A stretch of 64,000 nt of DNA from Bacteroidota bacterium (GCA_029573235.1 JAKQGX010000004.1:33201-97200), one strand, 5' to 3'; positions 9,679 through 20,222 are shown, numbered from the stretch's first letter. Notes: generated from the sequence alone by a model not told the origin. Made by a program: numbers and translations.

Positions 9679-10776
9679 ATGTGTTCAATTAATTTTAAAT
9701 CAATAACATTACCTCTAATTTTATTCATCTTTTTTGGTGACCTACAAATAGGATTAGCACAGCCACCAACCATAGCCAGCTATAACACAGAAGCATATTG
9801 GCAGGGATTTCATTTGCTTTCTTCCGGTGGAAATCTCGACATCTTACCACAAGACAAAGTAGTCATTATGGCAAGCAATAGGCGTTTCCAAAAAGACTCG
9901 CTTCGTTTTCTCACAGACCAATCTGAAAATAACATTCGCTATTTTTTGGTATGGGAACGTCAGCAGCAACGGTTGGTATTACCGGTAAAGGATTTGAAAA
10001 CAGCCATTCACTCTATTCCCAATAAAGATAAAGACTGGGTCATCTACACCGAAGGTATGGGTAAGCTCTTTACCTCAGCTGCTGATAGAGCTTTGCGGAT
10101 GCAATCCCAATATGATGTAAATGTCATCATGCTCGACTACCCCAGTATCAGCTCCCGGCACAAAAGATTAGGCAATTACTACTTTGCTAAGCGAGAGGCG
10201 ACCCATGCCCACCAAGCTTTTGCACCTGTTTTGGACACCCTTAAAAAAATGAAACAAGGAAACGAATTAGGAAACGGTAGTTTCAACGTGTTCTTTCATA
10301 GTATGGGTAATATTGTGATGGAGACTTTGGTAAAGAAACATCGTTTAAGTGCTATCAACAATACTATTTGGGTGGACAACCTATTACTGAATGCAGCCTG
10401 TGTGCCTCAATACCGTCATCGGAATTGGTTAGAAAAAATCAAGTTTAGTAAACAAATATATGTGCTCTATAACCCCAAAGATTATACTCTTGGCGGTGCC
10501 TATCTCCTCAGCAAAAAACAATTATTAGGAAAAAAAGTACATCGCCCATTAGCAAAAAACGTTCAATATATTAATGTGGAAAACCTAGTAGGTAAAGGAC
10601 ATAGTTATTTCCTTCACTTGCAAGGAATGCCTCCGCAACCCGAAGAGTTGAGAACCTTGTACCAAACCGTATTACATGGCAGTCCTTTACTATTGACCGA
10701 TAAGCAACGCTTTGGCGTATCTTCTTTCCGCCACATTGGTTGGGAAATACTGCCACAGACAAGCAGATTGAACTAA
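9679..10776 (+). CDS. Alpha/beta-hydrolase-like exported protein
   Basis: 365 residues with an N-terminal signal peptide (hydrophobic stretch to Gly-Leu-Ala-Gln). The segment FFHSMGNIVME near residue 210 looks like the nucleophile elbow (x-H-S-M-G) of an alpha/beta hydrolase of the DUF900 type, and a late Gly-His-Ser pair near 310 could supply the catalytic His. Hence a probable serine hydrolase outside the cytoplasm; the substrate is unknown. It is a single gene with its 3' end facing ftsY. The assignment rests on the elbow motif and general pattern only. Confidence 0.55.
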   Translation: MCSINFKSITLPLILFIFFGDLQIGLAQPPTIASYNTEAYWQGFHLLSSGGNLDILPQDKVVIMASNRRFQKDSLRFLTDQSENNIRYFLVWERQQQRLVLPVKDLKTAIHSIPNKDKDWVIYTEGMGKLFTSAADRALRMQSQYDVNVIMLDYPSISSRHKRLGNYYFAKREATHAHQAFAPVLDTLKKMKQGNELGNGSFNVFFHSMGNIVMETLVKKHRLSAINNTIWVDNLLLNAACVPQYRHRNWLEKIKFSKQIYVLYNPKDYTLGGAYLLSKKQLLGKKVHRPLAKNVQYINVENLVGKGHSYFLHLQGMPPQPEELRTLYQTVLHGSPLLLTDKQRFGVSSFRHIGWEILPQTSRLN

Positions 10777-10811
10777 TCAGGACATTTTAGAAAAGAGTCC
10801 CCCAAAAAACA

Positions 10812-11789
10812 CTATTTCTCCAGGCTAAACAAACTATCCACAAATTCGTATTTATTGAAAATTTGTAAGTCTTCCATTTTCTCACCCACGCCAATGTACT
10901 TCACTGGAATTTTAAACTGATTGGCAATTGCCAACACCACGCCTCCTTTGGCAGTGCCATCCAACTTAGTAACCGCAATTGCAGACACTTCGGTAGCTGC
11001 TGTAAAATGTTTGGCTTGTTCCAAAGCATTTTGTCCGGTACTACCATCCAAGACTAGCACAACTTCGTGCGGCGCATCCGGCATTTTTTTGGAAATAACC
11101 CTTCTTATTTTAGACAGTTCGTCCATCAGATATGCTTTGTTGTGCAACCTGCCGGCAGTATCAATAATGACCACATCCGCATCACGAGCAATGCCACTAG
11201 CTACAGCATCGAAGGCTACTGAACTGGGATCGCTTCCCATTTCTTTTTTTACAATGGGCACCCCTACTCGGTCGCTCCAGATGGTCAGTTGATCTACCGC
11301 AGCTGCACGAAAAGTATCGGCTGCACCCAATACTACCGATTTGCCGTGCCGTTTAAAATTGTAAGCCAACTTACCAATAGTAGTGGTTTTACCTACTCCA
11401 TTCACCCCCACAACTAAAATTACGTATGGCTTTTTGCCCGTGGGAACTTCAAAAGTTGCATGTTCGTTGGAAGGAGCATCAGTAAGCATGCTCATAATTT
11501 CTTCCTGCAAGATAGCATTGAGCTGTGCTGTACCGAGGTATTTATCTTTGGCTACTCGCGCTTCTATACGGTTGATAATGGCCACAGTGGTATCAATGCC
11601 TACATCCGCAGCTACTAAGGCATTTTCCAGCTCATCCAACACATCTTCATCCACCTTGTCTTTGCCGGCTATAGCTTTGGTAATCTTTGCAAAAAAGCCC
11701 TCTTTCGTCTTTTGCAAGCCTTGGTCGAGCGCCTGTTTCTGTTCTTCCTGCTCTTTATTTCGTTTGAATAATTTGTCAAAAAGGCCCAT
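10812..11789 (-). CDS. ftsY: Signal recognition particle receptor FtsY
   Basis: 325 residues. A short charged N-terminus and the four-helix N domain (to about 115) are followed by the SRP-type GTPase domain: P-loop GVNGVGKT at 128-135, then DTFRAAA, DTAGRLHNK and TKLDGTAKGG. It docks the ribosome-SRP complex to the Sec translocon at the inner membrane. Like other Bacteroidota FtsY it lacks the long acidic A domain of E. coli. No operon partner on the same strand nearby. Confidence 0.96.
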   Translation of the reverse strand: MGLFDKLFKRNKEQEEQKQALDQGLQKTKEGFFAKITKAIAGKDKVDEDVLDELENALVAADVGIDTTVAIINRIEARVAKDKYLGTAQLNAILQEEIMSMLTDAPSNEHATFEVPTGKKPYVILVVGVNGVGKTTTIGKLAYNFKRHGKSVVLGAADTFRAAAVDQLTIWSDRVGVPIVKKEMGSDPSSVAFDAVASGIARDADVVIIDTAGRLHNKAYLMDELSKIRRVISKKMPDAPHEVVLVLDGSTGQNALEQAKHFTAATEVSAIAVTKLDGTAKGGVVLAIANQFKIPVKYIGVGEKMEDLQIFNKYEFVDSLFSLEK

Positions 11790-11959
11790 AATGATTCTTA
11801 AAACTGCGAAGTTATAAGAACTAGTAATACCTGCACCCCTTCATGTAAAAAAATTGACGCTGAGCATATCTACAGCAATTACCAATGACGAGTCGGTAAT
11901 GCTATAAGCGATTGCTATGAATGAGGTTTACGGTGTTGACTAAGGTGGTTAAAAGGACA

Positions 11960-13372
11960 TTATTTAATATAGCCTAAAATCTTCAACATGCTTTGTGGAG
12001 TTTGCTCTTTGGCATAGAGCCAATCTTCTAATTCGCCGTCTTTATTACGTTCTACAATGATATGCTTAGGCGATGGAATCATGCAATGTTTAATACCACC
12101 ATAGCCTGCCAATTGATCTTGATAGGCACCGGTATGAAAGAAGCCGATGTAGAGCGGTTCTTCCTTTTTGTCCTTATCCAGCTTTGGAAGAAATACGGCA
12201 TTGATATGTTCTTCGGAGGTATAGAAATCGTGGCTATCACAGGTGAGACCCCCGAGGTGTACCTCTTGGTACTCTTTGTCCCATTTGTTGATGGGCATTA
12301 ATAAAAACTTTTCTCCTATGCCCCAAGTATCAGGCAATGTGGTGATAAAGGAGCTGTCAATCATGTACCAAATTTCGCGATCGTTTTGCATTTTTTCGTT
12401 GAGTACCGAGTACACTACGGCACCGCTTTCACCCACAGTAAACGAGCCAAATTCGGTGTAGATATCGGGGACATCTACTTTGTTTTTCTTACAAATGTTT
12501 TTGATGTTGATGATAATTTGGTTGACCATGTAGTTGTAGTCATAGTCGAAGCCCAATGAATGTTTGATGGGAAAGCCGCCCCCAATATTCAACCCATCCA
12601 ATTCCGGACAAATCTTTTTCAACTGGCACCACAGGTTTACTACTTTATTTAATTCGCTCCAGTAGTAAATATCGTCTTTGATGCCTTTATTCATAAAGAA
12701 GTGTAGCATCTTCAACTGAAATCGATTGTTTCCTTTTATTTTATCTACATAAAACTCCAATACATCTCTACTGCGAATACCCAAACGAGATGTGTAAAAA
12801 TCAAAGGTCGGTTCTTCTTCACATGCAATGCGGATGCCTATTTTCACCGGCTCTTTGGTGCGAATAGATTTTTTATAATCTTCAAATTCATCTTTATTAT
12901 CCAAGATGGGAATGACGTTTTTGAAGCCACTGTTGATTAGTTGAGAGATATTACGAGTGTAAGGTTTGGTTTTAAACCCATTGCAAATAATGTATGTTTC
13001 TTTGCTAATTTTTCGTCTTTTGTACAACTGCCGCACCAACTCTATGTCATAAGCAAAAGAAGTTTCGATATGTACTCCGTGCTTCAGGGTTTCCTCTACA
13101 ATAAATGAAAAATGTGAGCTTTTGGTGCAGTAGCAATAGTAGTAATTGCCATCGTATCGATGTTTTTTGATGGCATCATTAAAGAGTTTCTTTGCCTTGT
13201 TTATCTGGCTGCCAATTTTGGGTAAATAGGTCAGTTTGAAGGGGGTGCCATACTTGTCTATCAGTTTTTTGATATCCACACCGTTAAATTCGAGATAACT
13301 GTTTTTTACATCAAACCCCTCTTGTGGGAAGTCAAACGTCTGGTGGACGAGGTCCGTATAAGTATTGTTCAT
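11960..13372 (-). CDS. speA: Arginine decarboxylase, short PLP-dependent form
   Basis: A 470-residue fold-type III (alanine racemase-like) decarboxylase. Lys84 in YCYCTKSSH is the probable PLP lysine. LNIGGGFP provides the glycine loop for the cofactor phosphate, and the C-terminal FHTGAYQ segment is typical of the active site. It would convert arginine to agmatine for polyamine synthesis. It is much shorter than E. coli SpeA (about 660), as usual in Bacteroidota. A diaminopimelate- or ornithine-type specificity cannot be excluded without alignment. Single gene, divergent from rnr. Confidence 0.8.
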   Translation of the reverse strand: MNNTYTDLVHQTFDFPQEGFDVKNSYLEFNGVDIKKLIDKYGTPFKLTYLPKIGSQINKAKKLFNDAIKKHRYDGNYYYCYCTKSSHFSFIVEETLKHGVHIETSFAYDIELVRQLYKRRKISKETYIICNGFKTKPYTRNISQLINSGFKNVIPILDNKDEFEDYKKSIRTKEPVKIGIRIACEEEPTFDFYTSRLGIRSRDVLEFYVDKIKGNNRFQLKMLHFFMNKGIKDDIYYWSELNKVVNLWCQLKKICPELDGLNIGGGFPIKHSLGFDYDYNYMVNQIIINIKNICKKNKVDVPDIYTEFGSFTVGESGAVVYSVLNEKMQNDREIWYMIDSSFITTLPDTWGIGEKFLLMPINKWDKEYQEVHLGGLTCDSHDFYTSEEHINAVFLPKLDKDKKEEPLYIGFFHTGAYQDQLAGYGGIKHCMIPSPKHIIVERNKDGELEDWLYAKEQTPQSMLKILGYIK

Positions 13373-13666
13373 TAAAGTATATCGAATAGATTACCCAACA
13401 AAAAATAAAAGGAAACAAACGTACATAAAAAATTGCATTCATAGCAGTCAACATTCAGTTAAGAAGAAAATGTTTTTTGTCGCACGTTTATTACAGATTG
13501 GATAAGATACTGCTACCATTCCATGTCGGGGGCAGATTTATTTTTTTCATAAAAGAGAATTCCTGTAACTTCCCATCCGTTACGGCTTTTGCCATATTTT
13601 ATTCGCACCGCCACAGCCTACAATACTTCAAAAGCAGCCGTCCTTTATTCACATATTATACCATCC

Positions 13667-15706
13667 ATGGCTCAAAACAAGAAAATCAAAAAGAAAAAAA
13701 ATACCCCATCACATCCCTTAGTGAAAGGACGTATCGAATTTACCAAATCAGGGTTAGCCTTTGTTATCACCGAAAATTCGGATAAAGACATTATCATAAA
13801 ACACGGCTATACCGGTACCGCCTTAGATGGCGATGAAGTGCGTGTAGAGCTGCTTTCCATCAAAAAAAATGGACGGCAAGAAGGTGTCGTACGTGAGGTA
13901 ATACAACGCAAGCAAACAGCCTATAGCGGGCGATTGGAAGTACAAAAACATTTTGCCTTTCTAATACCTGACAAACAAAATATGCCGGTGGACATCTTTG
14001 TGCCATTGCATTTACTACACGATGGTAAAGATGGCGACCTAGCCGTAGTACAGTTGGTAGAATGGTCCGAAAAATCAAAGAATCCCGTGGGGGAAGTCAT
14101 CCAAATACAAACGCACGAGCCGCCCAATGAGATAGCCATGCAAGGCATTCTGATGGAAAGCGGTTTCCCTTTAAGTTTCCCCAAAGAAGTATTGGATGCC
14201 GCAGCCCAATTGCCCGAAGGAGTATCGGAAAGCGCCTTGGCACAACGCGAAGACTTTCGCCCTACCCTCACCTTCACGATTGACCCGGTAGATGCAAAAG
14301 ATTTTGATGATGCTATTTCCATCAAACCCTTGTCCGACGGTAATTATGAAATAGGAGTACACATAGCCGACGTATCGCACTATATGACTCCCGGCAGCGA
14401 CTTGGATACCGAAGCCTACAAACGTGCTACCAGTGTATATTTGCCCGATCGCGTGATTCCCATGTTGCCGGAGCGATTGTCGAATGAATTGTGCTCGCTA
14501 CGCCCCAACGAAGAGAAATATACTTTCTCGGCAATTTTTGATATGAATACCCAAGGTGTCATCAGTCGATATCGATTGGGCAGAACCCTCATTCGCTCTG
14601 ACAGGCGCTATACCTACGAAGAAGTGCAAACCGTGATAGAGGGTGGAACAGATGTTTATCAAAAAGAACTGATGGTGCTACGGGAATTGTCGCAAAACTT
14701 GCGGAAAAATCGTTTTAAAAATGGCGCAATCAATTTTTCGTCGCAGGAAGTGCGGTTTCAATTAGATGAAAATGCAGTACCGATAGGCATTACCATCAAA
14801 GAAAGTAAAGAAGCCCATCAATTGGTGGAAGAGCTCATGCTATTAGCCAACCGCACCGTTGCAGAGCACATTGCAAAGATTCGCATTCATAATGCACCGC
14901 TCCCTTTTCCGTATCGTGTGCATGATGTGCCGGTGGAAGACAAACTAAAATTATTCACTGTTTTTGCTGCCAAATTCCATATTGGTTTCGACCTCAATTC
15001 ACCGGACAAAATCCGCCAATCCTTCAATGAAATGCTGGAAAAAGTAAAGGGACGTCCGGAGCAACATGTGTTGGAAAGCTTGGGTATCCGAACCATGTCG
15101 AAAGCCGTTTACACCACCGACAACATTGGGCACTATGGGTTGGGCTTTGCCGATTATTGCCATTTTACTTCTCCCATTCGACGTTACCCCGATGTAATGG
15201 TGCACCGCATTTTACAAGAAGTATTGACCAACCAAATCGTTCCGATAGCTAAAATGGAACAATACTGCCGTCATTGTAGTGATATGGAACGAAAAGCGAT
15301 GGAAGCAGAGCGCAGTGCCAATAAGTACAAACAAGTGGAGTACATGCAGCAATTTGTGGGCGAAGAATTTGAAGCCGTAATCAGTGGCGTTTCACCCTTT
15401 GGCTTTTGGGCAGAAACCATTGCTACCAAATGCGAAGGCATGGTTTCGATAGCCGACCTGAAAGAAATTGATGATTTTGAACTGGTGGAGCAAGAATATG
15501 CATTGATAGGGCAACACACAGGATTATCCTTCCGCATGGGCGACAACATTACCATACAAGTAGTAGCTGCCAATATAGAAAAAAGGCAGATTGACTATCG
15601 CGTAGTAAAATTACCGGAACAAGAAAGGATGCCTTCTAAAAAAGGAAGAGGCACTACCTTTGCACCGGCAAAAAAAGCCACAAGAAGCAATAAACGAAAA
15701 CAATAA
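13667..15706 (+). CDS. rnr: Ribonuclease R
   Basis: 679 residues. A Lys-rich start is followed by cold-shock-like RNA-binding domains (to about 180). The RNB catalytic domain carries the metal-binding motif DPVDAKDFDDA near 230, and there is a C-terminal S1 domain (about 570-650) and a basic tail. It is a processive 3'-to-5' exoribonuclease that degrades structured RNA. The frame is open upstream to 13589, but the Met at 13667 begins the usual Lys-rich N-terminus. A polyprenyl synthase gene follows 27 nt after the stop, so the two are probably co-transcribed. Confidence 0.95.
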   Translation: MAQNKKIKKKKNTPSHPLVKGRIEFTKSGLAFVITENSDKDIIIKHGYTGTALDGDEVRVELLSIKKNGRQEGVVREVIQRKQTAYSGRLEVQKHFAFLIPDKQNMPVDIFVPLHLLHDGKDGDLAVVQLVEWSEKSKNPVGEVIQIQTHEPPNEIAMQGILMESGFPLSFPKEVLDAAAQLPEGVSESALAQREDFRPTLTFTIDPVDAKDFDDAISIKPLSDGNYEIGVHIADVSHYMTPGSDLDTEAYKRATSVYLPDRVIPMLPERLSNELCSLRPNEEKYTFSAIFDMNTQGVISRYRLGRTLIRSDRRYTYEEVQTVIEGGTDVYQKELMVLRELSQNLRKNRFKNGAINFSSQEVRFQLDENAVPIGITIKESKEAHQLVEELMLLANRTVAEHIAKIRIHNAPLPFPYRVHDVPVEDKLKLFTVFAAKFHIGFDLNSPDKIRQSFNEMLEKVKGRPEQHVLESLGIRTMSKAVYTTDNIGHYGLGFADYCHFTSPIRRYPDVMVHRILQEVLTNQIVPIAKMEQYCRHCSDMERKAMEAERSANKYKQVEYMQQFVGEEFEAVISGVSPFGFWAETIATKCEGMVSIADLKEIDDFELVEQEYALIGQHTGLSFRMGDNITIQVVAANIEKRQIDYRVVKLPEQERMPSKKGRGTTFAPAKKATRSNKRKQ

Positions 15707-15732
15707 CATTCTGCCACTTACTACTCATCACG

Positions 15733-16698
15733 ATGCATACCTTTCAACAATTAGCCATAGCTTTTGAAAAAAGAATACAAACACAATCCTTATTCCCAAC
15801 TCATTTGGGAAGCCTTTACGAACCTTGTAATTACTTTTTAGGAATTGGTGGCAAACGTGTTCGTCCGGTTAGTTGTTTGATGGCAAATGAGTTGTTTGGC
15901 GACATTACCGAAGATGCCTGGCATGCTGCCATGGGCGTAGAGTTGTTTCATAACTTCACCCTCGTACACGACGATATTATGGACAAAGCTCCCTTGCGTC
16001 GTGGAAAACAAACCCTGCATGAACGTAATGGAATGACCGCCGGTATTCTCTGTGGCGATGTGATAAGCATCTATGCATACCGGCATCTGGCGCAGGTAAA
16101 ATTTGCGCTGCCTCAAATATTGCAACTGTATAACACCACGGCTATTGAAGTCTGTGAAGGGCAGCAATTGGATATGGACTTTGAAAAAAGAACAGACGTA
16201 AGCTTGGAGGAATACCTGCAAATGATAACGCTGAAAACCTCGGTGCTATTGGCTTGCAGCCTAAAGATGGGTGCCGTTTTGGGTGGTGCCACCGAAGGAA
16301 ATGCACAAACCATGTACGAGTTTGGCAAGAATATGGGCATTGCCTTTCAACTAAAAGATGACTATTTGGATGCGTTCGGCAACCCCGAAAAGACTGGTAA
16401 ACAAGTAGGCGGCGATATATTGGCTAATAAAAAAACATACCTCGCCATTCATGCTCGGCAACAAGCCAATACCCCACAGCTAAACACGTTGGAAGCATTG
16501 GAAAACCGTAATGATATGGATAAAGTAACCCCAACCCTTGCCCTGTATCAAGCCACACAATCCGACATTGCGTGCCAAAATGCTATTCAGCATTATTCCG
16601 AAAAAGCCTTTGAATGTTTGGAAGAAATCATAGTACCGGCATCTCGCAAAGAACCACTTCGTGAATTAGCAAATTATTTATTAGCGCGTGAATATTAG
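15733..16698 (+). CDS. Polyprenyl diphosphate synthase
   Basis: 321 residues of the trans-isoprenyl diphosphate synthase family. The first Asp-rich motif DDIMD is at 80-84, followed by the RRG pair at 89-91; the second, KDDYLD, is near 212. It condenses isopentenyl diphosphate with an allylic diphosphate, giving chains used for quinones or as farnesyl/geranylgeranyl precursors. Chain length cannot be read reliably from the sequence. It lies 27 nt after rnr, likely the same transcript. Confidence 0.9.
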   Translation: MHTFQQLAIAFEKRIQTQSLFPTHLGSLYEPCNYFLGIGGKRVRPVSCLMANELFGDITEDAWHAAMGVELFHNFTLVHDDIMDKAPLRRGKQTLHERNGMTAGILCGDVISIYAYRHLAQVKFALPQILQLYNTTAIEVCEGQQLDMDFEKRTDVSLEEYLQMITLKTSVLLACSLKMGAVLGGATEGNAQTMYEFGKNMGIAFQLKDDYLDAFGNPEKTGKQVGGDILANKKTYLAIHARQQANTPQLNTLEALENRNDMDKVTPTLALYQATQSDIACQNAIQHYSEKAFECLEEIIVPASRKEPLRELANYLLAREY

Positions 16699-16860
16699 CA
16701 ACATTATCTACAACAAATAATGATATAAAAAGGGGTAATTCTTTACCGAAAGGATTGCTTTGAAATAGGCGTTCCTTTTTGTGCTTTCATCTACAGCAAA
16801 AGTGGATTGAAGGGTATTTTCAATGAAAATAAAAGGAATAGCAACGTTGCACTAAATACA

Positions 16861-16908
16861 ATAAAAAAGCCGACCTGAGAACAGGCCAGCCCCTATAAAC
16901 CCTATCAG
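16861..16908 (-). ncRNA. Candidate small RNA ending in an intrinsic terminator
   Basis: Within the 448-nt gap between the polyprenyl synthase and hscA, the minus strand carries a complete small transcription unit: a promoter at 16912-16941, then about 50 nt, including a GC-rich hairpin of 9-10 bp (around 16870-16893), ending in a T-run at about 16863-16869. No open reading frame follows on that strand, so it is not a mRNA leader. Size and function are unknown. The rest of the gap (16699-16860 and 16942-17146) shows nothing that I can identify. Confidence 0.5.
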
Positions 16909-16911
16909 ATG

Positions 16912-16941
16912 CAAAGGTAATCATAATTTTGAATTAGCAAG
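16912..16941 (-). promoter_or_regulatory. Promoter of the candidate small RNA
   Basis: On the minus strand a TTG (-33 element) is followed by 18 nt and then TACCTTTG, a very good match to the Bacteroidota vegetative promoter. It reads toward the hairpin and T-run at 16861-16908. Confidence 0.6.
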
Positions 16942-17146
16942 GCATCCGGCGGTTTTTAGGGGCTATTTTTTGTGAATTTCCTGTTAACCAAATTGAGCAA
17001 TATATACAACCGAGTGATTTACAAACTGCTTGATTCAACCCTCTATTTCTTACCATAAAAAAATTTTTTCAACACCATCAAAATAGAGGAAGAAATCATC
17101 AATCAATTAGAATTAATCACAAAGAGAAAAGCTAGTTTGGATAATC

Positions 17147-19000
17147 TTATAGCACTTTTTTTCCGCGCATCGCATCTTTTAATGCGGCATCCATCACACG
17201 CTCTGCATAGGGACGAGAAAGTTCGTTGAGCTGTTCCGTTTGTTTTTGAATCAAGTCTTTGTCCTTGTCATCCACCGCTTGTTGTAGTTGCTGCATGAGA
17301 ACTTTTGTTTCGGCAATTTCAGTTTCAGTCAAAAAGGCTTGGTGTTTGTTTAGAAACTTCTCAGTGGTTTCCATCATTTGGATAGCTTCTGTGGTTGCTT
17401 CGGCTAAGGCTCTTGCCTGAATGTCATCTTTCGCATGAACAATAGAAGCCATGAGCATTTGCTCTACTTCTTCATCGGTCAATCCGTATTGTGGTTTTAC
17501 CTCTATAGATTGCGTAACACCGCTACGCAACTCTTGTGCACTTACTTTTAGAATACCATCTGCATCTATCAAAAAGCTTATTTCTACTTTAGGCAATCCT
17601 GCAGGCATAGCCGGAATACCGGACAGATTAAAGGAGGCTAATTTTCGATTGTCTTTTACCAAATCTCGTTCTCCTTGATACACGGTGATGCGCATACCCG
17701 ATTGTCCGTCTTTATGAGTGGTGTATTGTCGTCCTACCTTGGTAGGGATTTTTGAATTGCGAGGTATCAATACGTCCATCAACCCGCCCATGGTTTCGAT
17801 ACCTAAAGAAAGCGGCGTCACATCCAACAAAAGCATGTCGGTATTTTTGCCGGCAAGAATATCGGCTTGTACAGCGGCGCCCAAAGCCACTACTTCATCG
17901 GGGTTTAGCTTATCAAATACTTCTTTTCCAAAAAATGCTTGTATCGATTGCTTTACTGCCGGCACTCGTGTACTGCCCCCCACCATTATTACCGCATCCA
18001 AATCTTGAGGGGTTAGGCCTGCATCCTTCAAGGCTTGCTGGCAACTATCAAGGGTATTATTTATGAGTGGTTGCAGCAGTTCGTTCAATTTTTCTTTAGT
18101 TAACGTAAGAGTGCAACCATAAAAGGTTCCGGTAAAGGAGTCTTGTTGTGACAGGTGCTTTTTGGCATCTTCTGCCATCAAACGAAGGACAGCTTTTACA
18201 TTTTTATCCGATAAATCCCATGCATTGGGATTGGCTTCTGTCCAATAAGAAACAATGGCTCGGTCAAAGTCATCACCACCGAGATAGGTATCACCGTGCG
18301 TTGCCAACACTTCAAAAATTCCGTTTGAAATTTTCAAAATAGAAACATCAAAAGTGCCGCCTCCCAAATCATATACGACTATTGTTTTATCTTGGTCCAT
18401 TTGCGTACCGATACCATAAGCAAGACTGGCTGCCGTTGGCTCATTGAGAATACGCAACACATCCAATCCTGCTAACTTTCCGGCATCACGTGTAGCCTGT
18501 CTTTGGGCATCGTTAAAGTAAGCCGGTACTGTTATTACGGCTTTATTCACCGGTGTTTTCAAAATATGTTCAGCTCGTTTCTTCAATTCTTTTAATACCT
18601 CTGCCGATAGTTCAATGGGGGTATAATACTTCCCATTCACTTCTATCTTCACCAAACTATCGGTATCGTCATCGATAATATGATAGGCATATACATTGGC
18701 ATGGTCACTCACATCCATGTATGATTTTCCCATCAATCGTTTTACGGAATAAATGGTACGTTCCGGCGATGATACCAATTTTTCTTTGGCGGTAGTACCA
18801 ACTTGGGGATTATTGAATTCATCAAAATTGACTATTGAAGGCACTAATGCCAAACCGTCAATTTCTCTTAAGGCAATAGGCTGGCGGGTGTCTTCACGTA
18901 CAATGGCTACAAGGCTGTTGGTAGTGCCCAAGTCAATGCCTACAATGGTTTCTTGCTGTTGAATACCTCCGGTAACTAAGTTGATCGCAATCTTGCTCAT
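17147..19000 (-). CDS. hscA: Fe-S cluster assembly chaperone HscA (Hsp70 family)
   Basis: A 617-residue Hsp70. The nucleotide-binding domain carries [17 protein letters not shown] and GGSTRVP. The substrate-binding domain has features that separate HscA from Dna[23 protein letters not shown]-type spacing and [15 protein letters not shown]. It would help transfer Fe-S clusters from a scaffold such as IscU in the cytoplasm. No isc genes are adjacent. The -7 box TAATTTTG (19006-19013) lies only 5 nt before the ATG, so the transcript is probably leaderless or nearly so. A general DnaK is less likely given these motifs. Confidence 0.88.
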   Translation of the reverse strand: MSKIAINLVTGGIQQQETIVGIDLGTTNSLVAIVREDTRQPIALREIDGLALVPSIVNFDEFNNPQVGTTAKEKLVSSPERTIYSVKRLMGKSYMDVSDHANVYAYHIIDDDTDSLVKIEVNGKYYTPIELSAEVLKELKKRAEHILKTPVNKAVITVPAYFNDAQRQATRDAGKLAGLDVLRILNEPTAASLAYGIGTQMDQDKTIVVYDLGGGTFDVSILKISNGIFEVLATHGDTYLGGDDFDRAIVSYWTEANPNAWDLSDKNVKAVLRLMAEDAKKHLSQQDSFTGTFYGCTLTLTKEKLNELLQPLINNTLDSCQQALKDAGLTPQDLDAVIMVGGSTRVPAVKQSIQAFFGKEVFDKLNPDEVVALGAAVQADILAGKNTDMLLLDVTPLSLGIETMGGLMDVLIPRNSKIPTKVGRQYTTHKDGQSGMRITVYQGERDLVKDNRKLASFNLSGIPAMPAGLPKVEISFLIDADGILKVSAQELRSGVTQSIEVKPQYGLTDEEVEQMLMASIVHAKDDIQARALAEATTEAIQMMETTEKFLNKHQAFLTETEIAETKVLMQQLQQAVDDKDKDLIQKQTEQLNELSRPYAERVMDAALKDAMRGKKVL

Positions 19001-19005
19001 GGCGG

Positions 19006-19013
19006 CAAAATTA
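19006..19013 (-). promoter_or_regulatory. -7 box of hscA, adjacent to the start codon
   Basis: The minus strand reads TAATTTTG followed by five bases and then the hscA ATG, which puts the predicted transcription start at or next to the A of ATG. Confidence 0.5.
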
Positions 19014-19216
19014 AGGTATCGTACTTACTATGCTTGATATAATCGGGAAAGTTTATGAGCACTGCGATAGCCACCTTATGGATACATCCTCATCTATCAA
19101 CATTCAAAGAAGAGTGGCATTTGAGCCAACACCTACAAGTAAAAGAAAAGAATAGCTGTTACTAATTGTATCAAATAATTATCTTTACGCCCTAAATCAA
19201 AAAAACAAAGCTGCAA

Positions 19217-20200
19217 ATGCGTACCATACCGTTTCGTCAGGCACTCAGAGAAGCCATGGAAGAAGAGATGCGATTAGACCCGCGTGTTTTTTTAATGGGA
19301 GAAGAAGTAGCACAATATAATGGAGCCTACAAAGTGAGCCAAGGCATGTTGGATGAATTTGGCGCCAAAAGAGTGATTGATACGCCGATTGCCGAATTGG
19401 GTTTTGCCGCTATTGCGGTGGGTGCAGCTTCAAATGGCACGAAACCCATCGTAGAGTTTATGACTTGGAACTTTGCGGTACTTGCACTCGACCAAATCTT
19501 AAACCATGCCGCCAAAATGCTGTCGATGAGTGGCGGACACTTTAGTTGCCCCATCGTATTTCGCGGTCCCAACGGCTCTGCCGGACAGTTGGGCGCACAG
19601 CACTCACAAGCTTTTGAAAGTTGGTATGCCAATATTCCCGGTATCAAAGTCATATCGGTGTCTAACCCCTACGATGCAAAAGGCTTGCTGAAAGCGGCTA
19701 TCCGTGATGAAAATCCGGTAGTGTTTATGGAAAGTGAAGTGATGTATGGCGATATGGGTGAAGTACCCGAAGAAGAATACATCATTCCTATTGGGAAAGC
19801 CGATGTCAAAAGAGCCGGTAAAGATGTGACCATCGTTTCTTTTAATAAAATGATGAAAGTAGCCTTGGGCGCTGCTGAAGAACTGGCAAAAGAAGGTATC
19901 GATGCAGAAGTAATTGACCTTCGCACCATCCGCCCCTTAGATTGGCAAACCATCGTTGCCTCCGTTAAGAAAACCAATCGATTGGTGATTGTTGAAGAGC
20001 AATGGCCTTTTAGCAGTGTTTCTTCAGAAATTTCTTACCGAGTACAAAAAGAAGCTTTTGACTTTTTGGATGCGCCAATTCGTCGTATTTGCTCGGCAGA
20101 TGCTAACATGCACTATGCGCCGAACTTGGTAGCAGCCTTCTTGCCGGATGTACCACGCACCGTACAACTAGTAAAAGAAGTGATGTACTTAAAAAAATAA
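19217..20200 (+). CDS. pdhB: Pyruvate dehydrogenase E1 component, beta subunit
   Basis: A 327-residue transketolase-like beta subunit. The GEEVAQYNGAYKVS and DTPIAELGFA segments are typical, followed by FRGPNGSAGQLGAQHSQ and a C-terminal transketolase-C domain. Together with an E1 alpha subunit it decarboxylates pyruvate (or a branched-chain 2-oxo acid) and acetylates the lipoyl group of E2. No alpha subunit or E2 gene is adjacent, so the complex genes are dispersed. A terminator follows. Confidence 0.92.
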   Translation: MRTIPFRQALREAMEEEMRLDPRVFLMGEEVAQYNGAYKVSQGMLDEFGAKRVIDTPIAELGFAAIAVGAASNGTKPIVEFMTWNFAVLALDQILNHAAKMLSMSGGHFSCPIVFRGPNGSAGQLGAQHSQAFESWYANIPGIKVISVSNPYDAKGLLKAAIRDENPVVFMESEVMYGDMGEVPEEEYIIPIGKADVKRAGKDVTIVSFNKMMKVALGAAEELAKEGIDAEVIDLRTIRPLDWQTIVASVKKTNRLVIVEEQWPFSSVSSEISYRVQKEAFDFLDAPIRRICSADANMHYAPNLVAAFLPDVPRTVQLVKEVMYLKK

Positions 20201-20222
20201 AGAATCTTTCTCCTACTTTACT

